Shown: positions 16,330 to 25,745 of the stretch, piece by piece
Numbering within the stretch: the first letter of the stretch is position 1
Layout of the letters: each line of letters opens with the position of its first letter
From: PALSA-607 sp036501485
GTDB lineage: Bacteria; Actinomycetota; Actinomycetes; Acidothermales; Acidothermaceae
Assembly: GCA_036501485.1 (NCBI GenBank)
Contig: DASYAG010000102.1
Span: forward strand, 38,269-102,268
Direction: 5' to 3'
DNA length: 64,000 bases
Program-made: the position numbers and the translations under genes
The notes under the pieces: generated by a model
What the model was told of the DNA's origin: nothing
Database searches by the model: none
What the model saw: the letters and a program-made list of their open reading frames with translations, nothing else

Positions 16330-17751
16330 TTACTCGCTGTGGTCGCCCGCACTCGCGGTGCTGCTGCCGGCTTCGGCGCTGCCGATCCACACCGTCTTTG
16401 CGTTGCAGAATTCCTTGATGCCGTGGCTCGACAATTCGCGGCCGTAACCGGAGTTACGAACACCACCGAACGGCAGTTCCGCGAATGACGTCGTCATGCC
16501 GTTGATGAAGACAGCACCGGCGTCAAGGCCGTTGATGAAGTACTCCTGCTCGTCCGCGGCGTTGGTCCAGGCGTTCGAGCCGAGACCGAACTCGGTGCCA
16601 TTCGCGACTTCGAGAGCCTCCTCGCGCGAGTTCACCCGGTAGAGACCGGCGACCGGGCCGAAGACCTCCTCGGCATACATCTTCATGTCTGGTGTGAGGT
16701 CAGCGACCACAGTCGGCTGGTACCACCAACCCGGCTGGTCGAGGCGGGCGCCGCCGCACAGAACGGAGGCTCCCTTGGCAACCGCGTCGCGCACCTGCTC
16801 CTCGATGTCGGCGCGGCCCTGTTCGGTCGCCAGCGGGCCGATATCGGTGCCGGCCACCATCGGGTCGCCCACCCGCAACGCCGACATCTTTGCCACGAAC
16901 GCCTCAGTAAAGGCGTCGTAGACGTCCGCGTGCACGATGAAGCGCTTTGCCGCGATGCACGACTGACCGTTGTTCTGGCAGCGAGCCGTCGTGGCGATCG
17001 CGGCGGCCGCGTCGATGTTGGCTGACGGCATCACCACGAACGGGTCGCTGCCACCGAGCTCAAGCACGCTCTTCTTCAACTCGCGACCGGCCACCGCCGC
17101 GACCGCTCGGCCGGCAGCTTCGCTGCCGGTCAGCGTGACGGCCCTGACTCGGGGGTCGGAGATGACTGCCTCGACCTCGGCCGAGCCGATGAGCAACGTC
17201 TGGAACGACCCCTCAGGAAACCCGGCCCGCCGGAACAGGTCTTCGAGGAACAACGCGGATTGCGGCACGTTGCTCGCATGCTTGAGCAGCCCCACATTGC
17301 CGGCCATCAGGGCAGGCGCAGCGAACCGCATTGCCTGCCACAAAGGGAAATTCCAGGGCATGACCGCGAGTACCGGGCCAATCGGCTGGTAACGCACGAG
17401 CGCACCCGTGGCGCCAACCGGGGTTGGATCAACGATCTCGTCGGCCAAGAACTCTTCGGCGTGGTCGGCGTAGTAACGGCAACCCTTGGCGCATTTCGCG
17501 ACCTCGCCCTTCGCGCTCGCGAGTGTCTTGCCCATCTCGATTGTCATAGTGCGCGCGACGTCGTCAATCTCGGCGTCGAGAATGTCGGCAGCGGCCCGCA
17601 TCCACGCCGCCCGCTGTGCAAACGAGGTGCGACGCAGCACGTCATAGCCGCGATGGGCTCGCTCAAGGCGAACCTCGATCTCGTCGGGCGTCATGGGGTC
17701 GAACGCCTTGACGACCTCGCCGGTCGCAGGGTTGGTGGTCGCGATCGCCAT
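16330..17751 (-). CDS. gabD: Succinate-semialdehyde dehydrogenase (NADP+), ALDH family
   Basis: Oxidises succinate semialdehyde to succinate; 473 aa. The active Cys lies in NNGQSCIAAKRF, the general base Glu in LELGGSDPFVVM, and the oxyanion Asn in MPWNFPLWQ. The start is placed at ATG 17751 (MAIATTNPATGEVVKAF), the usual N-terminus of this subfamily; the frame is open to 17832 but that would overlap the upstream gene. Substrate assignment rests on overall resemblance. The amidohydrolase gene lies upstream on the same strand. Confidence 0.85.
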   Translation of the reverse strand: MAIATTNPATGEVVKAFDPMTPDEIEVRLERAHRGYDVLRRTSFAQRAAWMRAAADILDAEIDDVARTMTIEMGKTLASAKGEVAKCAKGCRYYADHAEEFLADEIVDPTPVGATGALVRYQPIGPVLAVMPWNFPLWQAMRFAAPALMAGNVGLLKHASNVPQSALFLEDLFRRAGFPEGSFQTLLIGSAEVEAVISDPRVRAVTLTGSEAAGRAVAAVAGRELKKSVLELGGSDPFVVMPSANIDAAAAIATTARCQNNGQSCIAAKRFIVHADVYDAFTEAFVAKMSALRVGDPMVAGTDIGPLATEQGRADIEEQVRDAVAKGASVLCGGARLDQPGWWYQPTVVADLTPDMKMYAEEVFGPVAGLYRVNSREEALEVANGTEFGLGSNAWTNAADEQEYFINGLDAGAVFINGMTTSFAELPFGGVRNSGYGRELSSHGIKEFCNAKTVWIGSAEAGSSTASAGDHSE

Positions 17752-17812
17752 GGGGGGTCGCCTCCGGTTGGAACGCTTATCAGCTGGACGTGTCAGTCTG
17801 GAAACTGCCAGA

Positions 17813-19036
17813 TTACCGGTCTTTGCCGGCAACCCGTTGGCCGTCTTTCCAGACCTGCAAGACGCGATCAGCGAGGCCGGTCATGTCATCAAGACTGCCG
17901 CTCAAGACCACCATGTCCGCGCGCTTGCCGGGCTCGATCGTGCCGCGGTCGTGGTCGACACCGAGCAGCCGCGCCGCCTCCGACGTCGTCGCAACGAGCG
18001 CCTGCGCTGGCGTCATTCCGCATTGGGTCATGAGGTCGAGTTCGCGCAGGTTCTGCCCGTGCGGCCCGACGCCGCTATCGGTACCCATCGCGATCTTCAC
18101 CCCGGCCTCGATGGCATTCGTCACCGCACGACGATGAACGTCGATTACCGCATGGGCCTTCTCGATCACGACCGCAGGAACCTGTCCACCGGCGGATACC
18201 AGTTCAAGCACCGCCGCCGGAGCCGACAACGTCGGCACCAGCCAGGTGCCGTGTTCAAGCATCATGGAAATGCCCTCATCGTCGAGGTACACCCCGTGCT
18301 CGATCGAACGGATTCCGCTGCGTACCGCGTTCTTGATGCCGTCGACACCTTGCGCGTGCGCCATCACGAAGAGGCCGGCTGCGGTGGCCTCTTCGACCAG
18401 CACCGCAAGTTCGACCTCGCGAAAATGCGCGTGTCGCGGGTCGTCGCGCGGTGACAGCACGCCGCCCGACGTGAACACTTTGATGACGTCTGCGCCGGCT
18501 CTGATCAGTTCTCGAACTTTGCGACGCATCTCGTCAGGACCGTCGACGATGCCACTCGGCCGGCCCGGGTGGGTCGGCATCAGCTCAACGCAGTTGCCGG
18601 ACGCCATCCAGCCATCGCCGTGGCCGCCCGTTTGGCTGATCGCGGTCACCGAAATTTGCATACGCGGACCAGGAATTAAGCCACGTTCGACCGCTTGCTG
18701 CACACCCAGATCTGCGCCGTGCGCATCGCGAATCGTGGTGATGCCGACGTCAAGGGTACGTCGCAGATTCTCGACCGCTTCATAGAACTGGAATGAGAAC
18801 GGCCGCTGTAGCAACGACATGTAGTCGAAGCCCGACACCGTGACATGTGTGTGGCAATCGAAGAAACCCGGAACGAGAGCCGCACCTTCGAGGTCGACGC
18901 GCACATCGGCGTCCATCTCATCGCCGTTGCCCTGACTTACACCGGCGATACGGTCGCCCTCGATGACGATGGCACCATGCGCGGCTGGGGCGCCGGTGCC
19001 GTCAAAGACGACACCGTTTACGAAGAGGGTCCGCAC
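17813..19036 (-). CDS. Imidazolonepropionase-like metal-dependent amidohydrolase
   Basis: About 407-aa TIM-barrel amidohydrolase. PGFFDCHTHV is the HxH metal motif on strand 1. FTSGGVLSPRDDP contains the usual position of the bridging Lys (VIKVFTSGG), HAQG and EHG supply further His, and GTDSG provides the catalytic Asp. Members act on prolidase-type or imidazolone-like substrates; the actual substrate is unknown. The start is GTG 19036, which overlaps the upstream gene's TAG by one base (TAGTG), so the genes are translationally coupled. An upstream start at 19135 would lie wholly inside that gene. Confidence 0.88.
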   Translation of the reverse strand: MRTLFVNGVVFDGTGAPAAHGAIVIEGDRIAGVSQGNGDEMDADVRVDLEGAALVPGFFDCHTHVTVSGFDYMSLLQRPFSFQFYEAVENLRRTLDVGITTIRDAHGADLGVQQAVERGLIPGPRMQISVTAISQTGGHGDGWMASGNCVELMPTHPGRPSGIVDGPDEMRRKVRELIRAGADVIKVFTSGGVLSPRDDPRHAHFREVELAVLVEEATAAGLFVMAHAQGVDGIKNAVRSGIRSIEHGVYLDDEGISMMLEHGTWLVPTLSAPAAVLELVSAGGQVPAVVIEKAHAVIDVHRRAVTNAIEAGVKIAMGTDSGVGPHGQNLRELDLMTQCGMTPAQALVATTSEAARLLGVDHDRGTIEPGKRADMVVLSGSLDDMTGLADRVLQVWKDGQRVAGKDR

Positions 19037-19245
19037 TACAGCTTGGTAAGCCGGGGGTACGGAGCGACCAAGCGCTCCTGCCGCGGACCGAAGTCGACCA
19101 GAACCGCGACGTCGGGCTCGACGCCAATCACGCAACCCAGGCCGTACCTGTCGTGGCTCACCCGATCGTTCACCGCGAACACCTCGACCGGCCGGGCGAC
19201 CGTGATCACGTTGAAGGGGCTACCGGGCAGCGGACGCCGGATCAC
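19036..19245 (-). CDS. Conserved small actinobacterial protein
   Basis: About 69 aa, containing FAVNDRVSHDRYGLGCVIGVE and DFGPRQERLVAPYPRLTKL. I recall this core as a widespread conserved hypothetical in Actinobacteria; it resembles a small SH3-like barrel. The GTG 19245 start is uncertain. The stop overlaps the amidohydrolase start by one base. Confidence 0.65.
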   Translation of the reverse strand: MIRRPLPGSPFNVITVARPVEVFAVNDRVSHDRYGLGCVIGVEPDVAVLVDFGPRQERLVAPYPRLTKL

Positions 19246-19347
19246 GGCGTGGTCCTGTTCATTCCCCTCAGTATTGGTCCTGGACCGGTCGCTTGTCGCG
19301 GGAAGGCCCGATATTCCGCCCCGAGATAGCCCTTAATAGCCAGGCGA

Positions 19348-21405
19348 TCAGGAGAGAGCCCGAAGCGGGACGCCGACCTGGTGCCGGTCGCGGCGCTGCC
19401 TCGCGATCCATGCACTGGCGGTCGCGGCGTCCATCGGCAGGCCAACCAACCAGCCCTGCGCCTGATCGCAACCGAGCGCTTTCAGACGCTCGAGTACGTC
19501 GGTCGTTTCGACGCCCTCGGCGACCACTGTGAGGTTGAGAGCGTGCGCAAGTTCGACGATCGATCCGACGATGGTGGCGTCGGCCTCGGAGTCGCCGATT
19601 CTCGACACGAACGATTGGTCGATCTTCAGCTCGCAGACGGGCACCCGCTTCAGCAGGGTCAAAGACGAGTAGCCGGTGCCAAAGTCGTCGAGGCTGATGT
19701 GCACCCCAGTAGCGACGAGTTCGCTCAGGACCTTCGCGCCACGGTCGTAGTCGGCGACTAACCGACGTTCGGTGATCTCCAGCATGAGTGTCTCGGGAAC
19801 GACGCGATGGCGGCGGAGCGCGGCAGCGACTCGATCAGCGAAGCCGTAGTCGAGCAAGTCACGCACGCTGATGTTGACGGCCATGATGAGACCCGAGCCG
19901 CCGGCGTCCAACTGTGCTCGCATGCCGAGCGCCTGGTCGATCAGCAGATCGGTGAGCCGCGGCATCAGCCCGGATTGCTCGGCGAGCGGGATGAACTGGT
20001 CGGGCATGACCAGACCCAACGTCGGGTGGTGCCACCGGACTAAGGCCTCGACGCCAAGCACCTCGCCGGTCGTCAACGAGATCTTCGGCTGGTAGTAAAG
20101 CTCGAGCTGCCCGATCTCGACGGCGTGCCGCAGCTCACCGAGCAGACCCAACCTGGCGAGTGAGTTGGTGTCCTTCTCGACGTCATAGACCGCAACCCCG
20201 CCACCGGATGACTTCGCGACGTACATGGCCACGTCAGCACGGCGATGCAGTTGATCGAAGTCGTCGCCGTGATCGGGGAACAGCGCGATGCCGAGGCTCG
20301 CATCGAGATCGACCATCGTGCCGTCAAACGAGATCGGTTCGTGCAGCGTCGCGCGAATGCGCTCCGCCACCTCGATCACCGTTGCCTCGTCGTTGAGGTC
20401 GTGGAGCAGAATCGCGAACTCGTCGCCGCCCAACCTCGCGACGAGATCGCCCGGACGGACCGCGTCTTGCACACGCGCTGCGACGACCTGCAACACGCGA
20501 TCCCCGACCGGGTGGCCGAGTGTGTCGTTGATGTCCTTGAACCTGTCGAGGTCGAGCAGCACCAACGCGACCCGGCCGTCGGTGAGCTGGAGCTCATTCA
20601 GAAGCTCGCCGGTGCGAGCCATCAGCAACTTGCGGTTGGCCAGACCGGTCAGCGCGTCATGCAGCGACTGCTGCTCGCGCTCGAGTGAAATCGACGCCGT
20701 CTTGTAGACGAGGAAGAGCGGCAGTATCAGCAGCGGGATCAGTTGCCATGCATGAATAGCGACCACCGCGATGACCGGCGACAGGGCGATCACGGCCATC
20801 GTGGTCGAGGTGTAGTACCAGAACTCGTCGATGATCTCGGCCCACAGCGTGGTGCCGCGGCGAATCGAGATGATGATGCCGACCAGCACCAGGTTCATCA
20901 GGTGGTAGACGACGGCCGCAACCACGAGCCCCAGCAGCGTTCCGCCGGTCACCTCGTGCGGCTGAGCAAGCGACGGCGATATGCCGAACAACCCAAGTAC
21001 CAGCGAGGCGGTCGCCAGGCAGATCGCGTACTGCCCTGCATTGAAGATCACCCGCCACCACGACTTGCGCATGAGTACTTCACGCATGGAGATGCCGGCG
21101 AACTGCAAGATGATGGCCGGGGCGGGGCCCCAGATGAGCAAGATGGCGAAGACGAAGGCGGTGCTCAGACTGACACCGTCGGGGTCGTACGACCCGCTGG
21201 CCACCACGGGGCGCAACTCGCCCAGCACGAGGAGCGCAGCGACAAGCACGAAGGCGCTCGTCGACCCAGTCAAGTGATCGTGGGTCAGCGCGCGGGCGCT
21301 CAGGACGATGAGGGAACCGGACGCGAGAAAGATCAGCGTGAGGTAGGCCCACCACGCAATCCAGCCGCGACTAGGCGTTTCCTCCGCCGGGGACGCCACG
21401 CACAA
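19348..21405 (-). CDS. GGDEF-EAL cyclic di-GMP enzyme with membrane sensor
   Basis: 685-aa dual-domain c-di-GMP protein. An N-terminal region of six or more helices (about 18-235) is followed by a GGDEF domain (signature GGDEF 326-330, I-site RPGD 317-320) and an EAL domain (EAL 453-455, ITE 545-547, DDFGTG 573-578, EGVET near the end). Catalytic residues are intact in both halves, so it could make or destroy c-di-GMP; direction is unknown. The membrane part shares GELRP and FNxxQY patterns with the 49635-51710 protein, marking them as paralogues. Start is TTG 21405 or GTG 21399; an AGAGG site favours the latter. Confidence 0.92.
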   Translation of the reverse strand: MCVASPAEETPSRGWIAWWAYLTLIFLASGSLIVLSARALTHDHLTGSTSAFVLVAALLVLGELRPVVASGSYDPDGVSLSTAFVFAILLIWGPAPAIILQFAGISMREVLMRKSWWRVIFNAGQYAICLATASLVLGLFGISPSLAQPHEVTGGTLLGLVVAAVVYHLMNLVLVGIIISIRRGTTLWAEIIDEFWYYTSTTMAVIALSPVIAVVAIHAWQLIPLLILPLFLVYKTASISLEREQQSLHDALTGLANRKLLMARTGELLNELQLTDGRVALVLLDLDRFKDINDTLGHPVGDRVLQVVAARVQDAVRPGDLVARLGGDEFAILLHDLNDEATVIEVAERIRATLHEPISFDGTMVDLDASLGIALFPDHGDDFDQLHRRADVAMYVAKSSGGGVAVYDVEKDTNSLARLGLLGELRHAVEIGQLELYYQPKISLTTGEVLGVEALVRWHHPTLGLVMPDQFIPLAEQSGLMPRLTDLLIDQALGMRAQLDAGGSGLIMAVNISVRDLLDYGFADRVAAALRRHRVVPETLMLEITERRLVADYDRGAKVLSELVATGVHISLDDFGTGYSSLTLLKRVPVCELKIDQSFVSRIGDSEADATIVGSIVELAHALNLTVVAEGVETTDVLERLKALGCDQAQGWLVGLPMDAATASAWIARQRRDRHQVGVPLRALS

Positions 21406-21407
21406 CC

Positions 21408-21446
21408 TCTTTCCCTGTCACCGAGCTCTTTCCCGCATCACCGAGC
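21408..21446. repeat. Tandem 19/20-bp repeat in the GGDEF-EAL leader
   Basis: Two near-identical copies (21408-21426 and 21427-21446), starting TCTTTCCC and ending TCACCGAGC on the plus strand. On the transcribed strand each copy carries GGGAAAGA, so the ribosome-binding region is duplicated. Confidence 0.8.
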
Positions 21447-21594
21447 CTTACAGGAGGTATCGGTACGCCCAGCCTGGGCTGAAGGCCATTTGGCTCGGCC
21501 ACCCGCCCGCCGCCGGTTCTGAAGAGGCTGTGGCGTTGGTGAACGGCTGTGGACTGCTCGGCCGGGTGTCCGCCCCTTAGGCCATGCTCGGGGA

Positions 21595-23730
21595 GTGACG
21601 CAGACTCGAGTCGACCCCGACCAGCTCCCGGCGGTCGCCACCAGGGTGCTGCGCGAGCTCGCCGGGCCAAGCGCTGTTCTTCGTCCCGATCAGCTGGCTG
21701 CAGCGCAAGCCCTGGTTTGCGACGGCCGCCGGGTGCTGTGCGTGCAGGCAACCGGGTGGGGCAAGTCCGCGGTCTACTGGATCGCTGCGGCCGCGCTGCG
21801 GGCTGCCGGGTCGGGGCCCATCCTGGTCATCTCCCCGCTGCTGGCCCTGATGCGCGATCAGGTTGCCGCGGCGCAGCGGGCCGGCCTGCGTGCGGTCACG
21901 CTCAACTCCGCCAATGTCGATGACTGGGCCGCTATCGAGAAGCGGTTGGCCGATGATGAGGTCGATGTTCTGCTGACCTCCCCCGAGCGCCTCGCATCTG
22001 CGCGCTTCGCCGAGTCCGTACTGCCGAACCTGCTCGAACGTCTTGGCATGTTGGTCATCGACGAGGCGCACTGCGTTTCCGACTGGGGTTTCGACTTTCG
22101 GCCCGACTACCAGCGACTGACCCGGCTGCTCACCAGCACCCGCGCCGACCTGCCGGTCCTGGCAACGACAGCCACCGCGAACGACCGGGTCACCCGCGAC
22201 GTCGCCGACCAACTCGCAACTGGCCACGCGGTCGCGCCGCTGGTATTGCGCGGCACGTTGGCTCGCTCGTCGTTGCAGCTGGGCGTCGTCCCTGGGCTTT
22301 CGGCGTTGCAGCGGTACGCGTGGGTGGCCGCCGCTCTCGACCGGCTCGACGGATCCGGAATCGTCTACGTGCTGACCGTGGCAGACACGGTGCGCCTTGC
22401 CGACTTTCTTACCTCGCGCGGTCATGCCGTCGCGGCCTACTCGGGCCAACTCGACACCGGTGAACGTGAACGCATCGAAGACCAACTACAACGCAACGAG
22501 ATCAAGGCCGTCGTCTCGACGTCCGCGTTGGGCATGGGCTACGACAAGCCCGACCTCGCGTTCTGCCTGCACGTTGGTTCTCCCGCATCGCCGGTTGCCT
22601 ACTACCAGCAAGTCGGGCGTGCCGGTCGCGCGCTCGACACGGCAGTCGCGGTGCTGCTGCCTGCCGAAACCGACGATCGGGTCTGGGCCTATTTCGCCGA
22701 CGCCTCAACACCGGATCCCGCACTGGCAGCCTCGGTGCTGTCGGCGTTAAGCGCCGCTGCCGAGCCGCTGTCGTTGCCGAAACTCGAGGAGGCCACCGGT
22801 TCTCGGCGCGGCCGACTCGAGGCGCTGCTGAAGATCCTCGCTGTCGGCGGTGCTCTGCGGCGGGTCGGCGCGGGGTGGCAAGCGACCGGCGAACCGTGGG
22901 TTTTCGACGAAGAGCGGTATGCCGCGTTGGCGGCGGCTCGCGCCACCGAGGCCGGCATCATGCGCAACTACGCAGCCGGCAGCGGCTGCCTCATGTCGTT
23001 TCTGCGACTCTCCCTTGACGACCCGCACGCTGGCGTTCCGTGCGGCGTCTGCTCGGTGTGCACTGGAGTGCTGCCCGCAGGGCTCGCGTTCTCGCCCTCC
23101 CAGTCCGACGTCGACACCGCGCGCGTCTTTGCTCGCGGTATCGATGTCGTGATCGAGCCGCGCAAGCTCTGGCCGACAGGCTCTGTCGATCGCCATGGTG
23201 CGGCCCGAAAGGGCCGCATCGGCAACGTCCTGGCCGACGGCCGAGCCCTCGCATTCGCCGACGACCCCGGCTGGGCGGATCTCGTCGTCCCACTGACTCG
23301 CGAGGGAGCACCCGACCGCGAGCTGTCGCCCGAGGTTGCGGCCGGAGTCGTCGAACTGCTCGCACGATGGGCACGGCAGTGGCCAGCCCGGCCGACGACC
23401 GTCGTCGTGATCCCGTCCCGGACCCATCCCTTGCTGATCAGCTCGCTAGCCCGCCACATTGCCGACGTCGGCCGCCTCAACCTCGTCGACGCCTTGGAGT
23501 TGCGCGGCCCGCGGCCGGCGTCCGGCGTCGCGTCGGGGCCGCGCGTTGTGGCCGTGACCGCGGGTCTGTTGCCCGCAGCCGGCCTTGCTGAAGGCTCGCT
23601 GCCGAGCGGCCCGATCCTGCTCGTCGACGATGTCTACAGTTCCGGTTGGACCATGACGGTTGCGGCGTCACTGCTCGACGAACTCGGGGCCAGCGCCGTC
23701 TACCCGCTGGTCTTGCACCGCCGCCCGTAG
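21595..23730 (+). CDS. RecQ-type DNA helicase fused to a phosphoribosyltransferase-like C-terminus
   Basis: 711 aa. Superfamily-2 RecQ motifs are in order: Walker A QATGWGKSA, DEAH with the aromatic loop (DEAHCVSDWGFDFRPDY), LATTATAND, STSALGMGYDKPD and motif VI QQVGRAGRA. A four-Cys zinc site follows (GSGC, then PCGVCSVC). There is no obvious winged-helix or HRDC domain. Instead the last 100 or so residues resemble a type I phosphoribosyltransferase, ending ILLVDDVYSSGWTMT, the PRPP-binding loop. I know the same architecture from other actinobacterial RecQ-like proteins. Role in DNA repair is likely; the role of the PRTase part is unknown. Confidence 0.88.
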   Translation: MTQTRVDPDQLPAVATRVLRELAGPSAVLRPDQLAAAQALVCDGRRVLCVQATGWGKSAVYWIAAAALRAAGSGPILVISPLLALMRDQVAAAQRAGLRAVTLNSANVDDWAAIEKRLADDEVDVLLTSPERLASARFAESVLPNLLERLGMLVIDEAHCVSDWGFDFRPDYQRLTRLLTSTRADLPVLATTATANDRVTRDVADQLATGHAVAPLVLRGTLARSSLQLGVVPGLSALQRYAWVAAALDRLDGSGIVYVLTVADTVRLADFLTSRGHAVAAYSGQLDTGERERIEDQLQRNEIKAVVSTSALGMGYDKPDLAFCLHVGSPASPVAYYQQVGRAGRALDTAVAVLLPAETDDRVWAYFADASTPDPALAASVLSALSAAAEPLSLPKLEEATGSRRGRLEALLKILAVGGALRRVGAGWQATGEPWVFDEERYAALAAARATEAGIMRNYAAGSGCLMSFLRLSLDDPHAGVPCGVCSVCTGVLPAGLAFSPSQSDVDTARVFARGIDVVIEPRKLWPTGSVDRHGAARKGRIGNVLADGRALAFADDPGWADLVVPLTREGAPDRELSPEVAAGVVELLARWARQWPARPTTVVVIPSRTHPLLISSLARHIADVGRLNLVDALELRGPRPASGVASGPRVVAVTAGLLPAAGLAEGSLPSGPILLVDDVYSSGWTMTVAASLLDELGASAVYPLVLHRRP

Positions 23731-23787
23731 GGTGGTCGCTGAGCAAACACCCGGACACCTTGGATCCCGACACCCTAAAGAGGTCAC

Positions 23788-24009
23788 ATGGCCGACGACG
23801 ACCTACTTTCACGCATCTCCGAACTCGTGGCTGAAGAACACCACCTGACCGGCACTGATGGCGCTGCTGATCGCCGCCGGCAAATCGAGGAGCAGCTCGA
23901 CCAGTGCTGGGACCTGTTGCGGCAGCGCCAGGCCAAGCGCGAATTCGGCGAAGACCCGAATCAGGCTGCGGCTCGGCCCATCTCCGAAGTCGAGCACTAC
24001 CAGCAATAA
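23788..24009 (+). CDS. DUF2630 family protein
   Basis: 73 aa, mostly helical, with the DUF2630 core EEQLDQCWDLLRQRQAKREF and C-terminal PISEVEHYQQ. A small actinobacterial family of unknown function. It lies 57 nt after the helicase and is convergent with dusB. Confidence 0.9.
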   Translation: MADDDLLSRISELVAEEHHLTGTDGAADRRRQIEEQLDQCWDLLRQRQAKREFGEDPNQAAARPISEVEHYQQ

Positions 24010-24015
24010 CGAGCG

Positions 24016-25131
24016 TCAACCTCCTGAGACGACCTCAGCATCGAGCAAGGGCGTCGGATCGTCCGCGTGTTCGCGCCAATTCGCGGGCAGTTGCACCGGA
24101 CGCGGACCGTGTAGATGTCCCCGCGGGAGGTTGCGAACTGCCGCCGGCAACGGCATCGCCGGATCGAGAGTCTCGAGAAGCTCGTCGAGCTCGCCGGCAG
24201 TCTCGGCGTCCATCAATGCTCGTCGGATGTATCCGCCGACGGGGAACCCGGTCAGATACCAACCGATGTGCTTGCGAAACGCGCGGACGCCGAGTTGCGG
24301 CGTCCGCTTATGAGTCATGAGAAGTTCGACGTGGCGGCGCATCACCGCGATGACTTCGCCGAGCGCTGGCGGCGGACCGATCGGCTCGCCGGCCAAGACC
24401 TGCGTGAGCTCGCGGAACAACCATGGCTTGCCCAGACAGCCGCGGCCGACCACGACACCTGCGCATCCGGTCTCGCGCATCATGCGCACCGCATCATCAG
24501 CGGCCCAGATGTCGCCGTTGCCCAACACCGGCACGGAGGTGATCGCTTCGCGAAGCTTGGTGATCGCCGACCAGTCGGCTGCGCCCGAATACAACTGCTC
24601 GGCAGTCCTGGCATGCAAAGCGATCGCAGCGACGCCCACGTCTTCGGCCGCGCGCGCGGCGTCGAGGTAGGTCAGCGTGTCGTCGTCGATGCCCTTGCGC
24701 ATCTTTACCGTGACGGGAACTGTGCCCGCCGCTCTTACCGCTGCGGCAACAACGGCCCGGAACAGCACGCGCCGAAGCGGCAGCGCCGCACCTCCGCCGA
24801 CTCGGTTCACCTTCTGCGCGGGGCAACCGAAGTTGAGGTCAATGTGGTCGACGCCAATCTCACCAACGGCGTGGCGCACCGCCGCATACATCACCTCGGG
24901 ATCGACGCCGTACAGCTGCAGGCTGCGCACCGGTTCGTCGTCTCCGAAGCGCACCATCGCCTCGGTGTTTGGATTGTGTTCGATCACGGCCCGTGCCGAC
25001 ACCATCTCGCTCACGTACAGCGCAGCGCCGTAACTTCGGCACAGCTGGCGAAACGGCACGTTGGTCACTCCCGCCATCGGCGCGAGCACGACCGGCGGGT
25101 CGACTTCGATTGGCCCGATCTTCAGCGCCAC
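24016..25131 (-). CDS. dusB: tRNA-dihydrouridine synthase, DusB type
   Basis: FMN enzyme that reduces uridines in tRNA D-loops; 371 aa. Motifs: APMAGVTNVPFR at the start, catalytic Cys103 in LNFGCPAQKVNRVGGG, VKMRKG, HARTAEQLYSG and GNGDI. GTG 25131 overlaps the end of maf by 10 bp, so the two are co-transcribed. Confidence 0.95.
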   Translation of the reverse strand: MALKIGPIEVDPPVVLAPMAGVTNVPFRQLCRSYGAALYVSEMVSARAVIEHNPNTEAMVRFGDDEPVRSLQLYGVDPEVMYAAVRHAVGEIGVDHIDLNFGCPAQKVNRVGGGAALPLRRVLFRAVVAAAVRAAGTVPVTVKMRKGIDDDTLTYLDAARAAEDVGVAAIALHARTAEQLYSGAADWSAITKLREAITSVPVLGNGDIWAADDAVRMMRETGCAGVVVGRGCLGKPWLFRELTQVLAGEPIGPPPALGEVIAVMRRHVELLMTHKRTPQLGVRAFRKHIGWYLTGFPVGGYIRRALMDAETAGELDELLETLDPAMPLPAAVRNLPRGHLHGPRPVQLPANWREHADDPTPLLDAEVVSGG

Positions 25132-25718
25132 AGGTCCACGATCCTGATGTCGATGTCGGCGAGCAGTCGACGCAACAGCGGCAACGACAGACCGATCACG
25201 TTGCCGTGGTCGCCCTCGATCCTTTCGATGAAAGGCGCGGCGAACCCGTCGAGGGTAAACGCACCGGCAACTTTCATCGGTTCGCCGGTAGCGATGTAAG
25301 CGTTGAGTTCGTCATCTGTCGGCGTCCCGAAATGCACGGTCGTACTTGCTACCCCCGACGCCTCGCGTCCTGAGCCGACGTCGATAACGCAGTGGCCTGT
25401 GACGAGCACGCCGCTGCGACCACGCATGCGCTGCCAATAGTGCCGCGCCGCCTCCGGTGTGGGCGGCTTGCCCATGACGTCACCGTCGAAACTCAACATC
25501 GAGTCGCAGCCGATCACCACTGAGCTCGCCGGCACGTGTTTTGCGACCGCGGCGGCCTTGCGCACCGCAAGAGTCTCGACGAGATAGACAGGATCGGCCT
25601 TGTCGACCGCATCCTCATCGACGCCGCTGACCATCACGATGGGATCGAACCCGGCGTCCCATAGGAGGCGCAGCCGCGCAGGCGACGCCGAAGCGAGGAC
25701 GACCTGTCGTGACTGCAT
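25122..25718 (-). CDS. maf: Maf-like nucleotide pyrophosphatase
   Basis: 198-aa house-cleaning NTP pyrophosphatase (acts on dTTP/UTP or modified NTPs in characterised Maf proteins). The N-terminal LASASPARLRLL phosphate-binding motif, GCDSML and GKPPTPEAA are diagnostic. It begins at ATG 25718 and overlaps dusB by 10 bp. Confidence 0.93.
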   Translation of the reverse strand: MQSRQVVLASASPARLRLLWDAGFDPIVMVSGVDEDAVDKADPVYLVETLAVRKAAAVAKHVPASSVVIGCDSMLSFDGDVMGKPPTPEAARHYWQRMRGRSGVLVTGHCVIDVGSGREASGVASTTVHFGTPTDDELNAYIATGEPMKVAGAFTLDGFAAPFIERIEGDHGNVIGLSLPLLRRLLADIDIRIVDLWR

Positions 25719-25745
25719 CAGGCCACAATCTTAAGGCAACCTGCC

